From Eubacterium sp. CAG:248 (lineage in GTDB: Bacteria; Bacillota; Clostridia; Lachnospirales; Lachnospiraceae), in NCBI GenBank assembly GCA_000436475.1, contig FR886180.1:1-13941 (forward strand): a stretch of DNA of 13,941 bases, written 5' to 3'. The first letter of the stretch is position 1, and each line of letters starts with the position of its first letter. Positions 1-6,243 of this stretch are shown here, in pieces. A model generated the notes under the pieces. That model had not been told where the DNA came from. It made no database searches and saw only the letters and a program-made list of their open reading frames with translations. A program made the position numbers and the translations under genes.

Positions 1-89
1 GAACCTGGAACTGACGCAACCCTTATGTTGCCTTCTGTCTGTGTTATTGCCTCTGTCTGTTCCTTCGTTGCCTTTTCTGGTATTTTCAT
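1..89 (-). CDS. UvrD/Rep-type ATP-dependent helicase, N-terminal fragment cut by window edge
   Basis: Reading the minus strand from an ATG at 89 gives 29 codons, starting MKIPEKATKEQTEAI and running into IRVASVPGS exactly at the edge. The pattern (K/T)-x-EQ-x-x-A-I, then T-x-G-x-I-R-V-x-A/S-x-PGS, is the Q-motif followed by the beginning of Walker A (usually AxPGSGKT) of superfamily 1A helicases of the UvrD/PcrA type. Such enzymes are 3'-5' DNA translocases used in repair and replication restart. Everything after the P-loop glycines lies outside the window, so subfamily, length and integrity cannot be judged. The ribosome site is poor (AGG, 11 nt before the ATG). It is transcribed away from the gene starting at 549. 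Identification rests on motif I only. Confidence 0.72.
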   Translation of the reverse strand, partial: MKIPEKATKEQTEAITQTEGNIRVASVPG

Positions 90-548
90 AATTATCTTTA
101 CCTGTATTGTGCTACTTTCTTGTATTTCTTGTGATATAATGTTGCATTATTATATTATAAACCAATGCAATATCGAACATCTATTCGCTTATTATACACT
201 ATTTTTATGTATATACAAACCTCAATTAAAATAATATATCATTTATATGTACCCAAAGTAGGACATAAAAAAATATTTAGTGTAATTTGAAAATAACACG
301 TATATATTGTGGATTTTAGATATTTTTAAGGTTATTTATCTTTGATTGTATAATTTATCTGTGCAAATAAAAAAAGGGGCTGCATCTTATTGGTTTTTTT
401 AATTTTGTCAAATACTGCTTCTAATCTTTTCTAGCTTTTTGACATAACATCATATCATATTGCTATAGCTTTTATATCAATTATATCTTTTACTTATTTC
501 TGATTAAATAGTATAATCTAGCCAAAGTAATAAAAGGAGGATGCTGTT
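90..548. other. Divergent intergenic region (helicase fragment / unknown gene)
   Basis: No convincing gene is present. It holds a 7-bp inverted repeat TTGCATT (142-148) / AATGCAA (164-170) enclosing a minus-strand TATAAT (159-154). A second inverted repeat, TGTCAAA (406-412) / TTTGACA (438-444), supplies back-to-back TTGACA hexamers. The minus one is followed after 16 nt by TAAGAT and could serve the helicase gene with a leader of nearly 300 nt. An A7-GGGGCTGCATC-...-T7 stretch at 370-399 looks like a broken terminator or element end but has no pairing GC arm. The rest is AT-rich without recognisable content. Confidence 0.4.
489..517 (+). promoter_or_regulatory. Candidate sigma-A promoter for the 549-2637 gene pair
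   Basis: A consensus -10 TATAAT at 512-517 lies 32 nt before the start codon. The -35 is weak (TTTACT at 489-494, 17-bp spacing). Transcription would begin near 524, giving a short leader carrying AAGGAGG at 534-540. Confidence 0.5.
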
Positions 549-1310
549 ATGGATGAAAATACTCTATTTCCAAGAGAAGAAAAAACTGATGTTTTATTTA
601 ATAAAATTCTAAATGAGCCATGGGCTTACAATAAGCTTTTTCAGACATTTTGCGATAATCTGTTTTGTAATGATGCTTCTGTTACAACACTTTCACCACT
701 GCAATTCACCAAATCATTATTCAACTGCTATTCCAATAAAGATTTATCTGCATTTCTTATGGCTATAACACAGAATACCATGTTTGATTTACTTAGGAAT
801 TCTTTTCTTATTCCATACCGCTTTAATGCTGATGGAAACCGGAATCCTGTCATTATGACAGATGATAAAGGTCTATTGTTACCAGAATATGCAGATATTT
901 CCCATGAAAAAGATTATCAGCATTTTTATAATATTTACAAAGAGCTTGATAATAGTAAAAATATGTATTTTGCTAAAGCTTACAGATACAGCCATATATA
1001 TAATAATGATCAGTCTGTAGTAGAACAACAGGTTCTTGAGAAAAGCACTGGTATACTGCTTATCCGTGAACTTCCTGATACTGTTAAAATGAAAGAAACC
1101 GAAGCAGAGGCTTACAGTGCAGTATGGGAGCTTATGCTTAAGCTTGAGAAGGAGCTTCCAATGGCATATATATTCTATGGTCAGGACTCATTTATTGAAC
1201 ATAACGAACGTTTTGATGAGCTTGGAATCTTCCTTCCTAATTCAGTATTCCTACACAACCTTGAACATCATGTCAAGAAAGCTGAGGCGATTATATATGC
1301 CAAGAACTAA
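549..1310 (+). CDS. Unrecognised 253-aa cytosolic protein, cotranscribed with ThrE-like exporter
   Basis: I do not recognise this family. The product has 253 residues, no signal peptide and no stretch hydrophobic enough for a membrane segment, so it is probably cytosolic. Composition is mixed alpha/beta, rich in aromatic residues, Asn and Leu. Internal landmarks are a central acidic section (about residues 115-130) and a C-terminal helix-rich part ending HHVKKAEAIIYAKN. The start is secure: AAGGAGG sits 8 nt upstream of the ATG. The next gene begins inside its last five codons (14-nt overlap), so the two are almost certainly translationally coupled. It may therefore be an accessory or regulatory partner of the amino-acid exporter; this is inference from position only. 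Codon use resembles the downstream gene, with no sign of recent transfer. Confidence 0.8.
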   Translation: MDENTLFPREEKTDVLFNKILNEPWAYNKLFQTFCDNLFCNDASVTTLSPLQFTKSLFNCYSNKDLSAFLMAITQNTMFDLLRNSFLIPYRFNADGNRNPVIMTDDKGLLLPEYADISHEKDYQHFYNIYKELDNSKNMYFAKAYRYSHIYNNDQSVVEQQVLEKSTGILLIRELPDTVKMKETEAEAYSAVWELMLKLEKELPMAYIFYGQDSFIEHNERFDELGIFLPNSVFLHNLEHHVKKAEAIIYAKN

Positions 1311-2637
1311 TTATATTGACATCATGGAAAAAAATCATATGGAAATACCATGGCATGACTATACTAACGCCGATAGCAATGCTCTTATTGCCAATGCTGA
1401 CCTTATCGAAAAAGCTTCTGTTATTGGTCGTGTAGGGCTGATTATGCTCTCGTGTGGAACAGGTGCATGGCGTGTACGTACATCTATGAATAAGCTTTCT
1501 AAAGAGCTTGGTGTAACATGTACTGTAGATGTCGGTCTTATGTCTATTGAATTTAACTGTTTTGATGGCAATGACTGTGTATCACAATCGCTTAGTATTG
1601 CTAATACTGGTGTCAACACCTCTAAGCTTTACAGAATGGAGCAGTTTGTTGATAATTTTCCTAATGAAGAAGCATATCTTACTGGTGAAATGATTCACAA
1701 ACGTCTTGATGACATTGAACAGATACATACACTATATTCTCCTATTATCCTTGGTCTGTCTGCTGCCCTCGCATGCTGTGGATTCACATTTCTTCTTGGT
1801 GGTGGACCAATAGAGATGCTTTTTGCTTTCATTGCTGCTGGAGCCGGTAATTTAATAAGGACAAAGCTTATCAAGCATCACTATACCCTGTTTATGAATA
1901 TAGCTATTTCTATTTCAGCTTCATGCCTTATATATGCAATACTGCTTAAGCTGGCTATTCTTATGTTTAATATACCTTCTGTACATGAAGCTGGTTACAT
2001 ATGTTCTATGCTGTTTATAATACCTGGATTTCCTTTTATCACAAGCGGTATTGACCTTGCCAAGCTTGATTTACGGTCCGGTCTTGAACGGTTGACATAT
2101 TCAATAATTATTGTACTGGTAGCTACTGTATTTGCATGGATTATGGCATTATTATTACATTTACAACCTGAAGAATTCACAACCTTACACCTAGGCAATA
2201 TGCAGCATCTTATATTAAGGCTTATTGCAAGCTTCTGTGGAGTGTTTGGATTCTCTATTATGTTTAACAGCTCTGTTTCCATGGCTGCAATGACCGCTCT
2301 TATTGGCTGTATTGCCAATACTCTGCGCCTTGAGCTTATTGACTTTACATGTATGCCTGCCGCTGCTGCTGCTTTTATTGGTGCTGCTACTGCAGGACTT
2401 CTAGCTTCCTTTATAAAACAATATAACGGATATCCACGAATATCACTTACTGTACCTTCCATAGTTATAATGGTTCCTGGACTTTACTTGTACCGTGCAA
2501 TATATAATTTTGGCACAATGTCTCTAACAGATGCATTCTCATGGTTTACATCTGCCATCATGATAATTATTGCGCTTCCACTAGGACTTATATTTGCCAG
2601 AATCATTACTGACCGCACATTCCGCTATTGTACATAA
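1297..2637 (+). CDS. ThrE-family threonine/serine exporter-like membrane protein
   Basis: A 446-aa protein with the two-part build of the ThrE family (DUF1212/PF06738 followed by ThrE_2/PF12821). Residues 1-145 are a soluble domain holding the conserved G-x-G-A-W-R-V-R motif (54-61). After that come about ten hydrophobic segments, starting near 148 and ending near 437. The half-repeat signature shows in IPGFPFITSGIDL (242-254) and VPGLYLYRAIYNF (393-405). Characterised members export L-threonine and L-serine using proton motive force; the substrate here is inferred. I chose the ATG at 1297 because GAGG at 1284-1287 is 9 nt upstream. Upstream in-frame ATGs lie deep inside the preceding gene, and the ATG at 1324 lacks a ribosome site. 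It overlaps the unknown gene by 14 nt. In many bacteria the two halves are separate proteins; here they are fused, which is also common. Confidence 0.88.
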   Translation: MPRTNYIDIMEKNHMEIPWHDYTNADSNALIANADLIEKASVIGRVGLIMLSCGTGAWRVRTSMNKLSKELGVTCTVDVGLMSIEFNCFDGNDCVSQSLSIANTGVNTSKLYRMEQFVDNFPNEEAYLTGEMIHKRLDDIEQIHTLYSPIILGLSAALACCGFTFLLGGGPIEMLFAFIAAGAGNLIRTKLIKHHYTLFMNIAISISASCLIYAILLKLAILMFNIPSVHEAGYICSMLFIIPGFPFITSGIDLAKLDLRSGLERLTYSIIIVLVATVFAWIMALLLHLQPEEFTTLHLGNMQHLILRLIASFCGVFGFSIMFNSSVSMAAMTALIGCIANTLRLELIDFTCMPAAAAAFIGAATAGLLASFIKQYNGYPRISLTVPSIVIMVPGLYLYRAIYNFGTMSLTDAFSWFTSAIMIIIALPLGLIFARIITDRTFRYCT

Positions 2638-2667
2638 ATATTACATTTATACATTTGTTACATAAAA

Positions 2668-2712
2668 TTACCATTTGTTTTAGAGCCTTAACAGCGTTAA
2701 AACAAATGGTAA
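2668..2712. terminator. Perfect 15-bp inverted repeat between convergent genes
   Basis: The arms TTACCATTTGTTTTA (2668-2682) and its exact reverse complement (2698-2712) enclose a 15-nt loop. The loop can form an alternative small hairpin TTAAC-AGC-GTTAA (2688-2700). It sits 30 nt after the ThrE-like gene and 19 nt after the DUF454 gene, which converge on it. On the minus strand the stem is followed by TTTTAT, a weak U-tract; on the plus strand there is none. It is thus a plausible minus-strand or bidirectional terminator, though AT-rich for one. Confidence 0.55.
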
Positions 2713-2731
2713 ATCATCATACAGCACCTTC

Positions 2732-3121
2732 TTATGCGCAATCATCTTCAAGCTTAAGTGTCTTTATGCCAAATATAAAGTACAATACATGAAACAGCCA
2801 CACTATCCCAAGAACAATCCTGCCAACAGGCACTGCATGCATCATAATAAAGCCTATACTCATAAGAATGGTGACTGTAAGCATAATTCTTACCTTCGTT
2901 TTTACTGTCATGCCCTTACCCTGCACAAAACTTTCAAGATTCTTTTTATACAGCCTTGTGGATATAAACCAGTTATGAAGCTTTTCTGAGCTTTTAGCAA
3001 AGCAGAACGCTGCAAGCATCAGAAAAGGAAATGCAGGAAGCAGCGGAAGAACTGCACCTAATGCTCCAAGCCCCAGTCCAAGACAGCCTAATATAACCAA
3101 AAATACTTTCTTTAAATTCAT
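2732..3121 (-). CDS. DUF454 (YbaN-like) small inner-membrane protein
   Basis: The product is 129 aa with the typical DUF454/YbaN layout. A first hydrophobic hairpin (about 5-43) includes LGALGAVLPLLPAFPFLMLA and a short FCFAKSS motif. Then comes the amphipathic stretch SSEKLHNWFIST (44-55), followed by a polar loop with the VQGKGMTVKTKVR section (66-78). Two further membrane segments lie at about 79-97 and 101-118. The P-x-x-PAFPFLM and A-x-x-CFA-x-SS patterns are diagnostic. E. coli YbaN has no firmly established function, so only membrane location can be stated. GGAG lies 8 nt before the ATG at 3121. It is a single-gene unit, convergent with the exporter gene and divergent from the ATPase gene. 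Confidence 0.85.
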   Translation of the reverse strand: MNLKKVFLVILGCLGLGLGALGAVLPLLPAFPFLMLAAFCFAKSSEKLHNWFISTRLYKKNLESFVQGKGMTVKTKVRIMLTVTILMSIGFIMMHAVPVGRIVLGIVWLFHVLYFIFGIKTLKLEDDCA

Positions 3122-3232
3122 TCAATAATCTCCGTTTCTTCATATTATTCAGACAGTAAGCACATATGGATATCAACTTATAATACGGCTTATTGCAATA
3201 TTGCACATATTTAATCTAATAATGCAAAAAGA

Positions 3233-3260
3233 CATATAGTTAGGTGTTTCTAACCATATG
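3233..3260. promoter_or_regulatory. Operator-like inverted repeat between divergent genes
   Basis: CATAT-a-GTTAG, a 6-nt loop, then CTAAC-c-ATATG: five plus five base pairs with one A/C mismatch. There is no T-tract on either strand and it is far from any gene end, so a protein-binding site is likelier than a terminator. Confidence 0.35.
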
Positions 3261-3369
3261 CATTAAACGATATTATAATTTGCTTATTATTTCAACCACT
3301 TTAAGCGATTTATTAATGATATTATTTTTCAATATCAATATGTAAGTGTCAAAAGTATAAAAATAAAAA

Positions 3370-3468
3370 ATGCGGAAATGCTACAAAAAGCGTTATAAAA
3401 AAATGCGGAAATATGATAAAATAAAGAATAAAAAAACGCGGAAAGGTAGATATGCTATGTTTAAACGT
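3370..3468 (+). repeat. Three degenerate 33-bp units ending in the ATPase ribosome site
   Basis: Units start at 3370, 3403 and 3436, each opening with an A-tract then A-(T/C)-GCGGAAA. Units one and two match at 23 of 33 positions by eye. Unit three decays after CGCGGAAAGG, which serves as the ribosome site, and runs into the start codon at 3457. Unit two contains an extended -10 (TGA-TAAAAT, 3414-3422). The frame is open through the repeat, but the repeats lie before the preferred start codon. Confidence 0.6.
3414..3422 (+). promoter_or_regulatory. Extended -10 promoter candidate for the ATPase gene
   Basis: TG-A-TAAAAT is an extended -10 element, which can function without a good -35. Transcription would start near 3429, about 28 nt before the ATG. 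Confidence 0.4.
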
Positions 3469-4785
3469 AAAATATACAATAAAATGCAAGAATGGAAAAA
3501 AGACTCTAATGGAAAAACTGCACTTTTAATTGAAGGTGCTAGACGAATCGGTAAATCAACAGTAGTTGAGGAATTTGCGAAGAATGAATATGAAAGCTAT
3601 ATATTGATTGATTTTTCAAGAGCATCAAAAGAAATCAAAGAACTTTTTGAAGATGTTTCCGATTTGGATTTTTTATTTTTACAGTTACAATTACAATATA
3701 AGGTAGATTTACATGAAAGAAATTCTGTAATTATATTTGATGAAGTTCAACTTTGCCCAACAGCGCGTCAGGCTATTAAAGCATTAGTTGCTGATCATCG
3801 ATATGATTATATTGAAACAGGATCTCTTATTTCAATTAATAAAAATGTAAAAGATATTTTGATTCCAAGCGAGGAAAGAAAAATCAGCATGTATCCAATG
3901 GATTATGAAGAATTTTTATGGGCAATTGGAGATAAATCAACGTTCTCACTATTAAGAAAATGTTTTGATATGAATCAAGGCTTAGGAGATGCAATTAATC
4001 GTAAACAATTAAGGCAATTTCGACTATATATGCTTGTTGGTGGAATGCCTCAGGCAGTATCAACCTATATTGAAACAAATAATTTTAGGAAAGTTGATGA
4101 AATAAAAAGAGATATTTTAAATTTATATGAAAGTGATTTTGCAAAAATAGATACGACAGGACGTTTAGCTATGATATTTGATGCAATTCCAGCTCAGCTT
4201 AACAAAAATGCGGCCAGATACCAAACAAGTAGTGTACTAAATGGCGAAAGACAAGATAAAATATTAGAACTTATTGCAGAACTAAAGGATTCAAAGACAG
4301 TATTAATAGCATATAATACTGACAATCCAGATGCAGGTATGTCTAATACTAGAGATTTATCTAGATTCAAATTATTTTTAAGTGACACTGGTCTGTTCGT
4401 AACATTAATGTTTAAGGATAAGGATTTCACAGAAAATGAAATCTATCAGAAACTTTTAAATGATAAATTAAGTGTTAATCTAGGATACTTATATGAAAAT
4501 ATTGTAGCTCAATGTCTGGCAGCTAATGGGAATGAATTATTTTATCATACATTCATCAATAAAAGCTCCAAACACAATTATGAAATTGATTTTATTTTGG
4601 CAAAGAGAAATAAAATCATTCCTATAGAGGTTAAGTCATCAGGATATAAGGCACATAAATCACTTGATGTATTTACAGAAAAATATTCATCAAGAATATT
4701 AAAGAGATATTTGGTTTACACAAAAGATATGAATAAAGATCAGGATATTTTCTGCATACCAGTCTATATGGTACCTTTTTTGTAA
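3457..4785 (+). CDS. DUF4143-type AAA ATPase
   Basis: A 442-aa protein. Its N-terminal AAA domain has Walker A GARRIGKST (27-35), Walker B VIIFDE (91-96) and the ETGSLIS strand (120-126) typical of this family. The C-terminal DUF4143 domain ends in a PD-(D/E)XK-like core: EID (376-378), then P-I-E-V-K (389-393). These proteins are widespread, often multicopy, and of unsettled function. The C-terminal core suggests nucleic-acid contact, but cleavage is unproven. The ATG at 3457 is preferred because GGAAAGG ends 10 nt upstream. An earlier in-frame ATG (3370) would add 29 Lys/Arg-rich residues encoded by a DNA repeat and has no ribosome site. The gene is visibly more A-rich than its neighbours and stands alone with its own promoter and terminator, which fits a horizontally mobile cassette. 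Confidence 0.9.
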   Translation: MFKRKIYNKMQEWKKDSNGKTALLIEGARRIGKSTVVEEFAKNEYESYILIDFSRASKEIKELFEDVSDLDFLFLQLQLQYKVDLHERNSVIIFDEVQLCPTARQAIKALVADHRYDYIETGSLISINKNVKDILIPSEERKISMYPMDYEEFLWAIGDKSTFSLLRKCFDMNQGLGDAINRKQLRQFRLYMLVGGMPQAVSTYIETNNFRKVDEIKRDILNLYESDFAKIDTTGRLAMIFDAIPAQLNKNAARYQTSSVLNGERQDKILELIAELKDSKTVLIAYNTDNPDAGMSNTRDLSRFKLFLSDTGLFVTLMFKDKDFTENEIYQKLLNDKLSVNLGYLYENIVAQCLAANGNELFYHTFINKSSKHNYEIDFILAKRNKIIPIEVKSSGYKAHKSLDVFTEKYSSRILKRYLVYTKDMNKDQDIFCIPVYMVPFL

Positions 4786-4803
4786 ATATATATTCTTGAT
4801 GTG

Positions 4804-4825
4804 GGGGTAAAAGATATTTTGCCCC
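4804..4825 (+). terminator. Intrinsic terminator after the ATPase gene
   Basis: The stem GGGGTAAAA / TTTTGCCCC (one G.U pair) with a GATA loop begins 18 nt after the stop codon. The following tract TCATTTAT is only moderately U-rich. Confidence 0.65.
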
Positions 4826-4895
4826 TCATTTATGATTAATTAGATTAATATATGCTCCATATTCAAACTTCTATAATAATTATAGGGGCTGAAAA

Positions 4896-5456
4896 CTATA
4901 TTTCCAGCCTCTCAGACCATATTTTCACCAGTCTTTCTACTGAATATGCAGCGTTTGCCGGACTTGTTGATGGAAGTGTTACCGCTTTAATTCCAAGCTC
5001 TTTTTCCTGATATTTCTTATAATATCTGGCTGATGTCGCACCATTGCAGAACACCTTGGTTATCTTAGACTGCTCCAGTATAGGCTTTAAGTCTGTTGGC
5101 ACAACATTTCTTATGCTGCTGTCACTTGAGCCTATAATATCGCAGCTATATATAGCATCCCACAGGGCTATGTGATGTTTGTGAAGCATCGCCTTCTTTT
5201 CTTCTATTGTTGCTGGAACCACTATTCCGTTATATTCGCTATCAGGCTGTTTCTTTGATTTAACATCATTATATTTACAATACAGTACCTCTGCCATGAC
5301 TTTCCAGAATCGGTTCTGTTTATGTCCATAAAAAAACATCTGCTCCCGCGACTTTACTGATGGCAGACTTCCAAGAATAAGTATTCTGGAATCCGCATCA
5401 TATAATGGCGGAAACGGATGTATTATGTGTTCATATCTTGAGTCTATATTATCCAT
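4896..5456 (-). CDS. DNA-deoxyinosine / uracil glycosylase (UDG superfamily, HDG-like)
   Basis: The 186-aa product matches the hypoxanthine-DNA glycosylase branch (family 6) of the uracil-DNA glycosylase superfamily. Motif I is ILGSLPSVKS (27-36). FFYGHKQNRFW (41-51) carries the Asn (N48) expected to position the attacking water. LWDAIYSCDIIGSSDSSI (98-115) is the conserved central block, FCNGATSARYY (136-146) a core strand, and LPSTSPANA (161-169) the DNA-intercalation loop. The enzyme removes deaminated bases, probably hypoxanthine and perhaps uracil, as the first step of base-excision repair. Length is normal for the family. The ATG at 5456 is the only sensible start, but it lacks a clear Shine-Dalgarno: only GAGAGAG-type purines from an upstream tandem repeat are available. 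It follows the Dabb gene in the same orientation and is probably cotranscribed. Confidence 0.88.
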   Translation of the reverse strand: MDNIDSRYEHIIHPFPPLYDADSRILILGSLPSVKSREQMFFYGHKQNRFWKVMAEVLYCKYNDVKSKKQPDSEYNGIVVPATIEEKKAMLHKHHIALWDAIYSCDIIGSSDSSIRNVVPTDLKPILEQSKITKVFCNGATSARYYKKYQEKELGIKAVTLPSTSPANAAYSVERLVKIWSERLEI

Positions 5457-5460
5457 GTTT

Positions 5461-5550
5461 TTACACTGTCTCTCTCTATTTCACACTATTCTTCACTATG
5501 TCTCTCTATTTCTCACTATCCCTTACTATTTCTCACTACTCCTCACTATT
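5461..5550. repeat. 10-bp tandem repeat filling the Dabb-glycosylase spacer
   Basis: Nine consecutive degenerate 10-bp units, plus-strand consensus TCTCACTATT (minus-strand AATAGTGAGA), occupy the whole gap. The array begins 4 nt upstream of the glycosylase start codon. At its other end it includes the TAG stop of the Dabb gene, which forms part of a unit. The units stay in register without indels. Confidence 0.85.
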
Positions 5551-5845
5551 CCACAACTAAATCTCCACACAACCTGTCTGTTACAAGCTCAGCACACCTT
5601 TGCTTATGTGCTGCATGGAGAGGATGATTCTGAAACTGCTGTAAAGCTTTCTCATCTCTTAGTTCTGCATAAAATACCAGATCATAGCCTCCGGCAATAT
5701 TAGTTCCTATGCTTGCATTTATAAGTCCATCTATGTGTCCATTCATAGTATTAACTGAATCCTGTAAGAATTTAAGTGTTTCTTTCTCTTTATGTTCTGA
5801 CTTTACTTTATCTGTGTAATTCCAGAATAATATATGTCTTATCAT
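5546..5845 (-). CDS. Dabb-domain (stress-responsive alpha/beta barrel) protein
   Basis: The 99-aa product opens MIRHILFWNYTD, the usual first beta strand of Dabb proteins (PF07876, dimeric ferredoxin-like barrel). It contains YDLVFYAELRDEKALQQFQNHPLHAAHKQ (54-82), with the characteristic strand, helix and HP-x-H-x-x-H signature. Members are small cytosolic dimers; a few are enzymes, but most bacterial ones have no known substrate. I place the start at 5845: GGGGTG lies 6 nt upstream and the family begins there. A longer frame to 5938 would add 31 residues unlike the family. The gene precedes the DNA glycosylase, separated only by a 10-bp tandem repeat. A structured RNA element and promoter lie 130-230 nt upstream, so it may be under leader control. 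Confidence 0.85.
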   Translation of the reverse strand: MIRHILFWNYTDKVKSEHKEKETLKFLQDSVNTMNGHIDGLINASIGTNIAGGYDLVFYAELRDEKALQQFQNHPLHAAHKQRCAELVTDRLCGDLVVE

Positions 5846-5973
5846 TATATTCACCCCATTGCAGTGTACTGAAGTGTCTTTTTGTCTTTTCATATCGCAT
5901 TTGACACTATCCAGCCTATTATTATATATCTTATACATCTTATATATCTATTTATAATAAACATTTTAAAGCC

Positions 5974-6065
5974 ACCAGCTGTTGCGAGTTCTACGGGAAA
6001 ATAATATGAGTGAACCTAGACTCCAACAGTACAGCTTATGCTGCACCCCTCCCAGGACTGGTAAC
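5974..6065 (-). ncRNA. Candidate structured RNA (small RNA or leader of the Dabb gene)
   Basis: Read on the minus strand, an outer stem ACCAG/CUGGU (6062-6058 with 5978-5974) closes a three-way junction. One arm is GUGCAGC-AUAA-GCUGUAC (6046-6029), a 7-bp hairpin with one G.U pair. The other is CUGUUG/CAACAG (6029-6024 with 5984-5979), continuing as GAGUCUA/UAGAACUC with one bulged A. The G.U pair becomes an A-C mismatch on the plus strand, which favours minus-strand transcription. A promoter (-10 at 6077-6072) would start transcription at about 6065, three bases before the outer stem. GGGA near 6050 could pair with UCCC at 5995-5998 as a pseudoknot. It does not match any riboswitch, SRP, 6S or tmRNA consensus I can recall. 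No clear terminator follows, so it may be the 5' leader of the Dabb gene. Confidence 0.5.
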
Positions 6066-6071
6066 ATATGT

Positions 6072-6099
6072 ATTATAATACTATTCTTAAAAGAAGCAA
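6072..6099 (-). promoter_or_regulatory. Sigma-A promoter upstream of the structured RNA
   Basis: On the minus strand TTGCTT (6099-6094), a 16-bp spacer and a perfect TATAAT (6077-6072). The predicted start near 6065 coincides with the base of the structured RNA. Confidence 0.6.
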
Positions 6100-6209
6100 G
6101 TTTTTACTTTTATCTGTTTTTTAATTCACAGGTTCATCCCGTATATTTATGCATGTGAAGTGTGACCCTTGCACTAGTCAAATTCCGCAGGAATATTAGG
6201 AAGGAAAGT

Positions 6210-6243
6210 TTGACCCTATTCGCAAAAAAGCAAATAGAGTCAA
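6210..6243. repeat. Palindromic repeat element, TTGACYCTATTYGC family
   Basis: Arms TTGACCCTATTCGC (6210-6223) and GCAAATAGAGTCAA (6230-6243) flank an AAAAAA loop: 14 positions with two imperfect pairs (G.U or A/C depending on strand). A degenerate extension to about 6150 carries another GTGACCC and an AATTCC-GCA-GGAAT hairpin. Closely similar sequence recurs at the right edge of the window, so this is a dispersed repeat family rather than a local terminator. There is no U-tract after the MFS gene. Confidence 0.65.

Larger units (their letters stand above)
3122..3456. other. Divergent intergenic region with palindromes (DUF454 / ATPase)
   Basis: This 335-bp gap contains a perfect 12-bp palindrome TGCAATATTGCA (3194-3205). 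It also holds an 11-bp inverted repeat with one mismatch (CATATaGTTAG 3233-3243 / CTAACcATATG 3250-3260, 6-nt loop), and at its right end the 33-bp-period repeat described separately. The two symmetric sites look like operators shared by the divergent genes, but no known motif was recognised. No gene is seen. Confidence 0.45.

Noticed and set aside
25..234. Plus-strand open frame of 69 codons at the left edge
   Set aside because: It is antisense to the recognisable helicase N-terminus on the minus strand and has no ribosome site or family resemblance.
370..399. A7-GGGGCTGCATC-...-T7 as an intrinsic terminator or insertion-sequence end
   Set aside because: The G run has no complementary C run nearby, so only A-T pairs could form, and there is no matching inverted copy in the window.
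1117..1296. Longer start for the ThrE-like gene at 1117
   Set aside because: The added 60 residues are an out-of-frame reading of the upstream gene, unlike the family, while 1297 has a well-placed ribosome site.
5901..5928. Plus-strand promoter TTGACA-16-TATATA driving the structured RNA in the opposite direction
   Set aside because: The RNA fold has an A-C mismatch on the plus strand where the minus strand has a wobble pair, and no plus-strand terminator follows. It could still give an antisense transcript.
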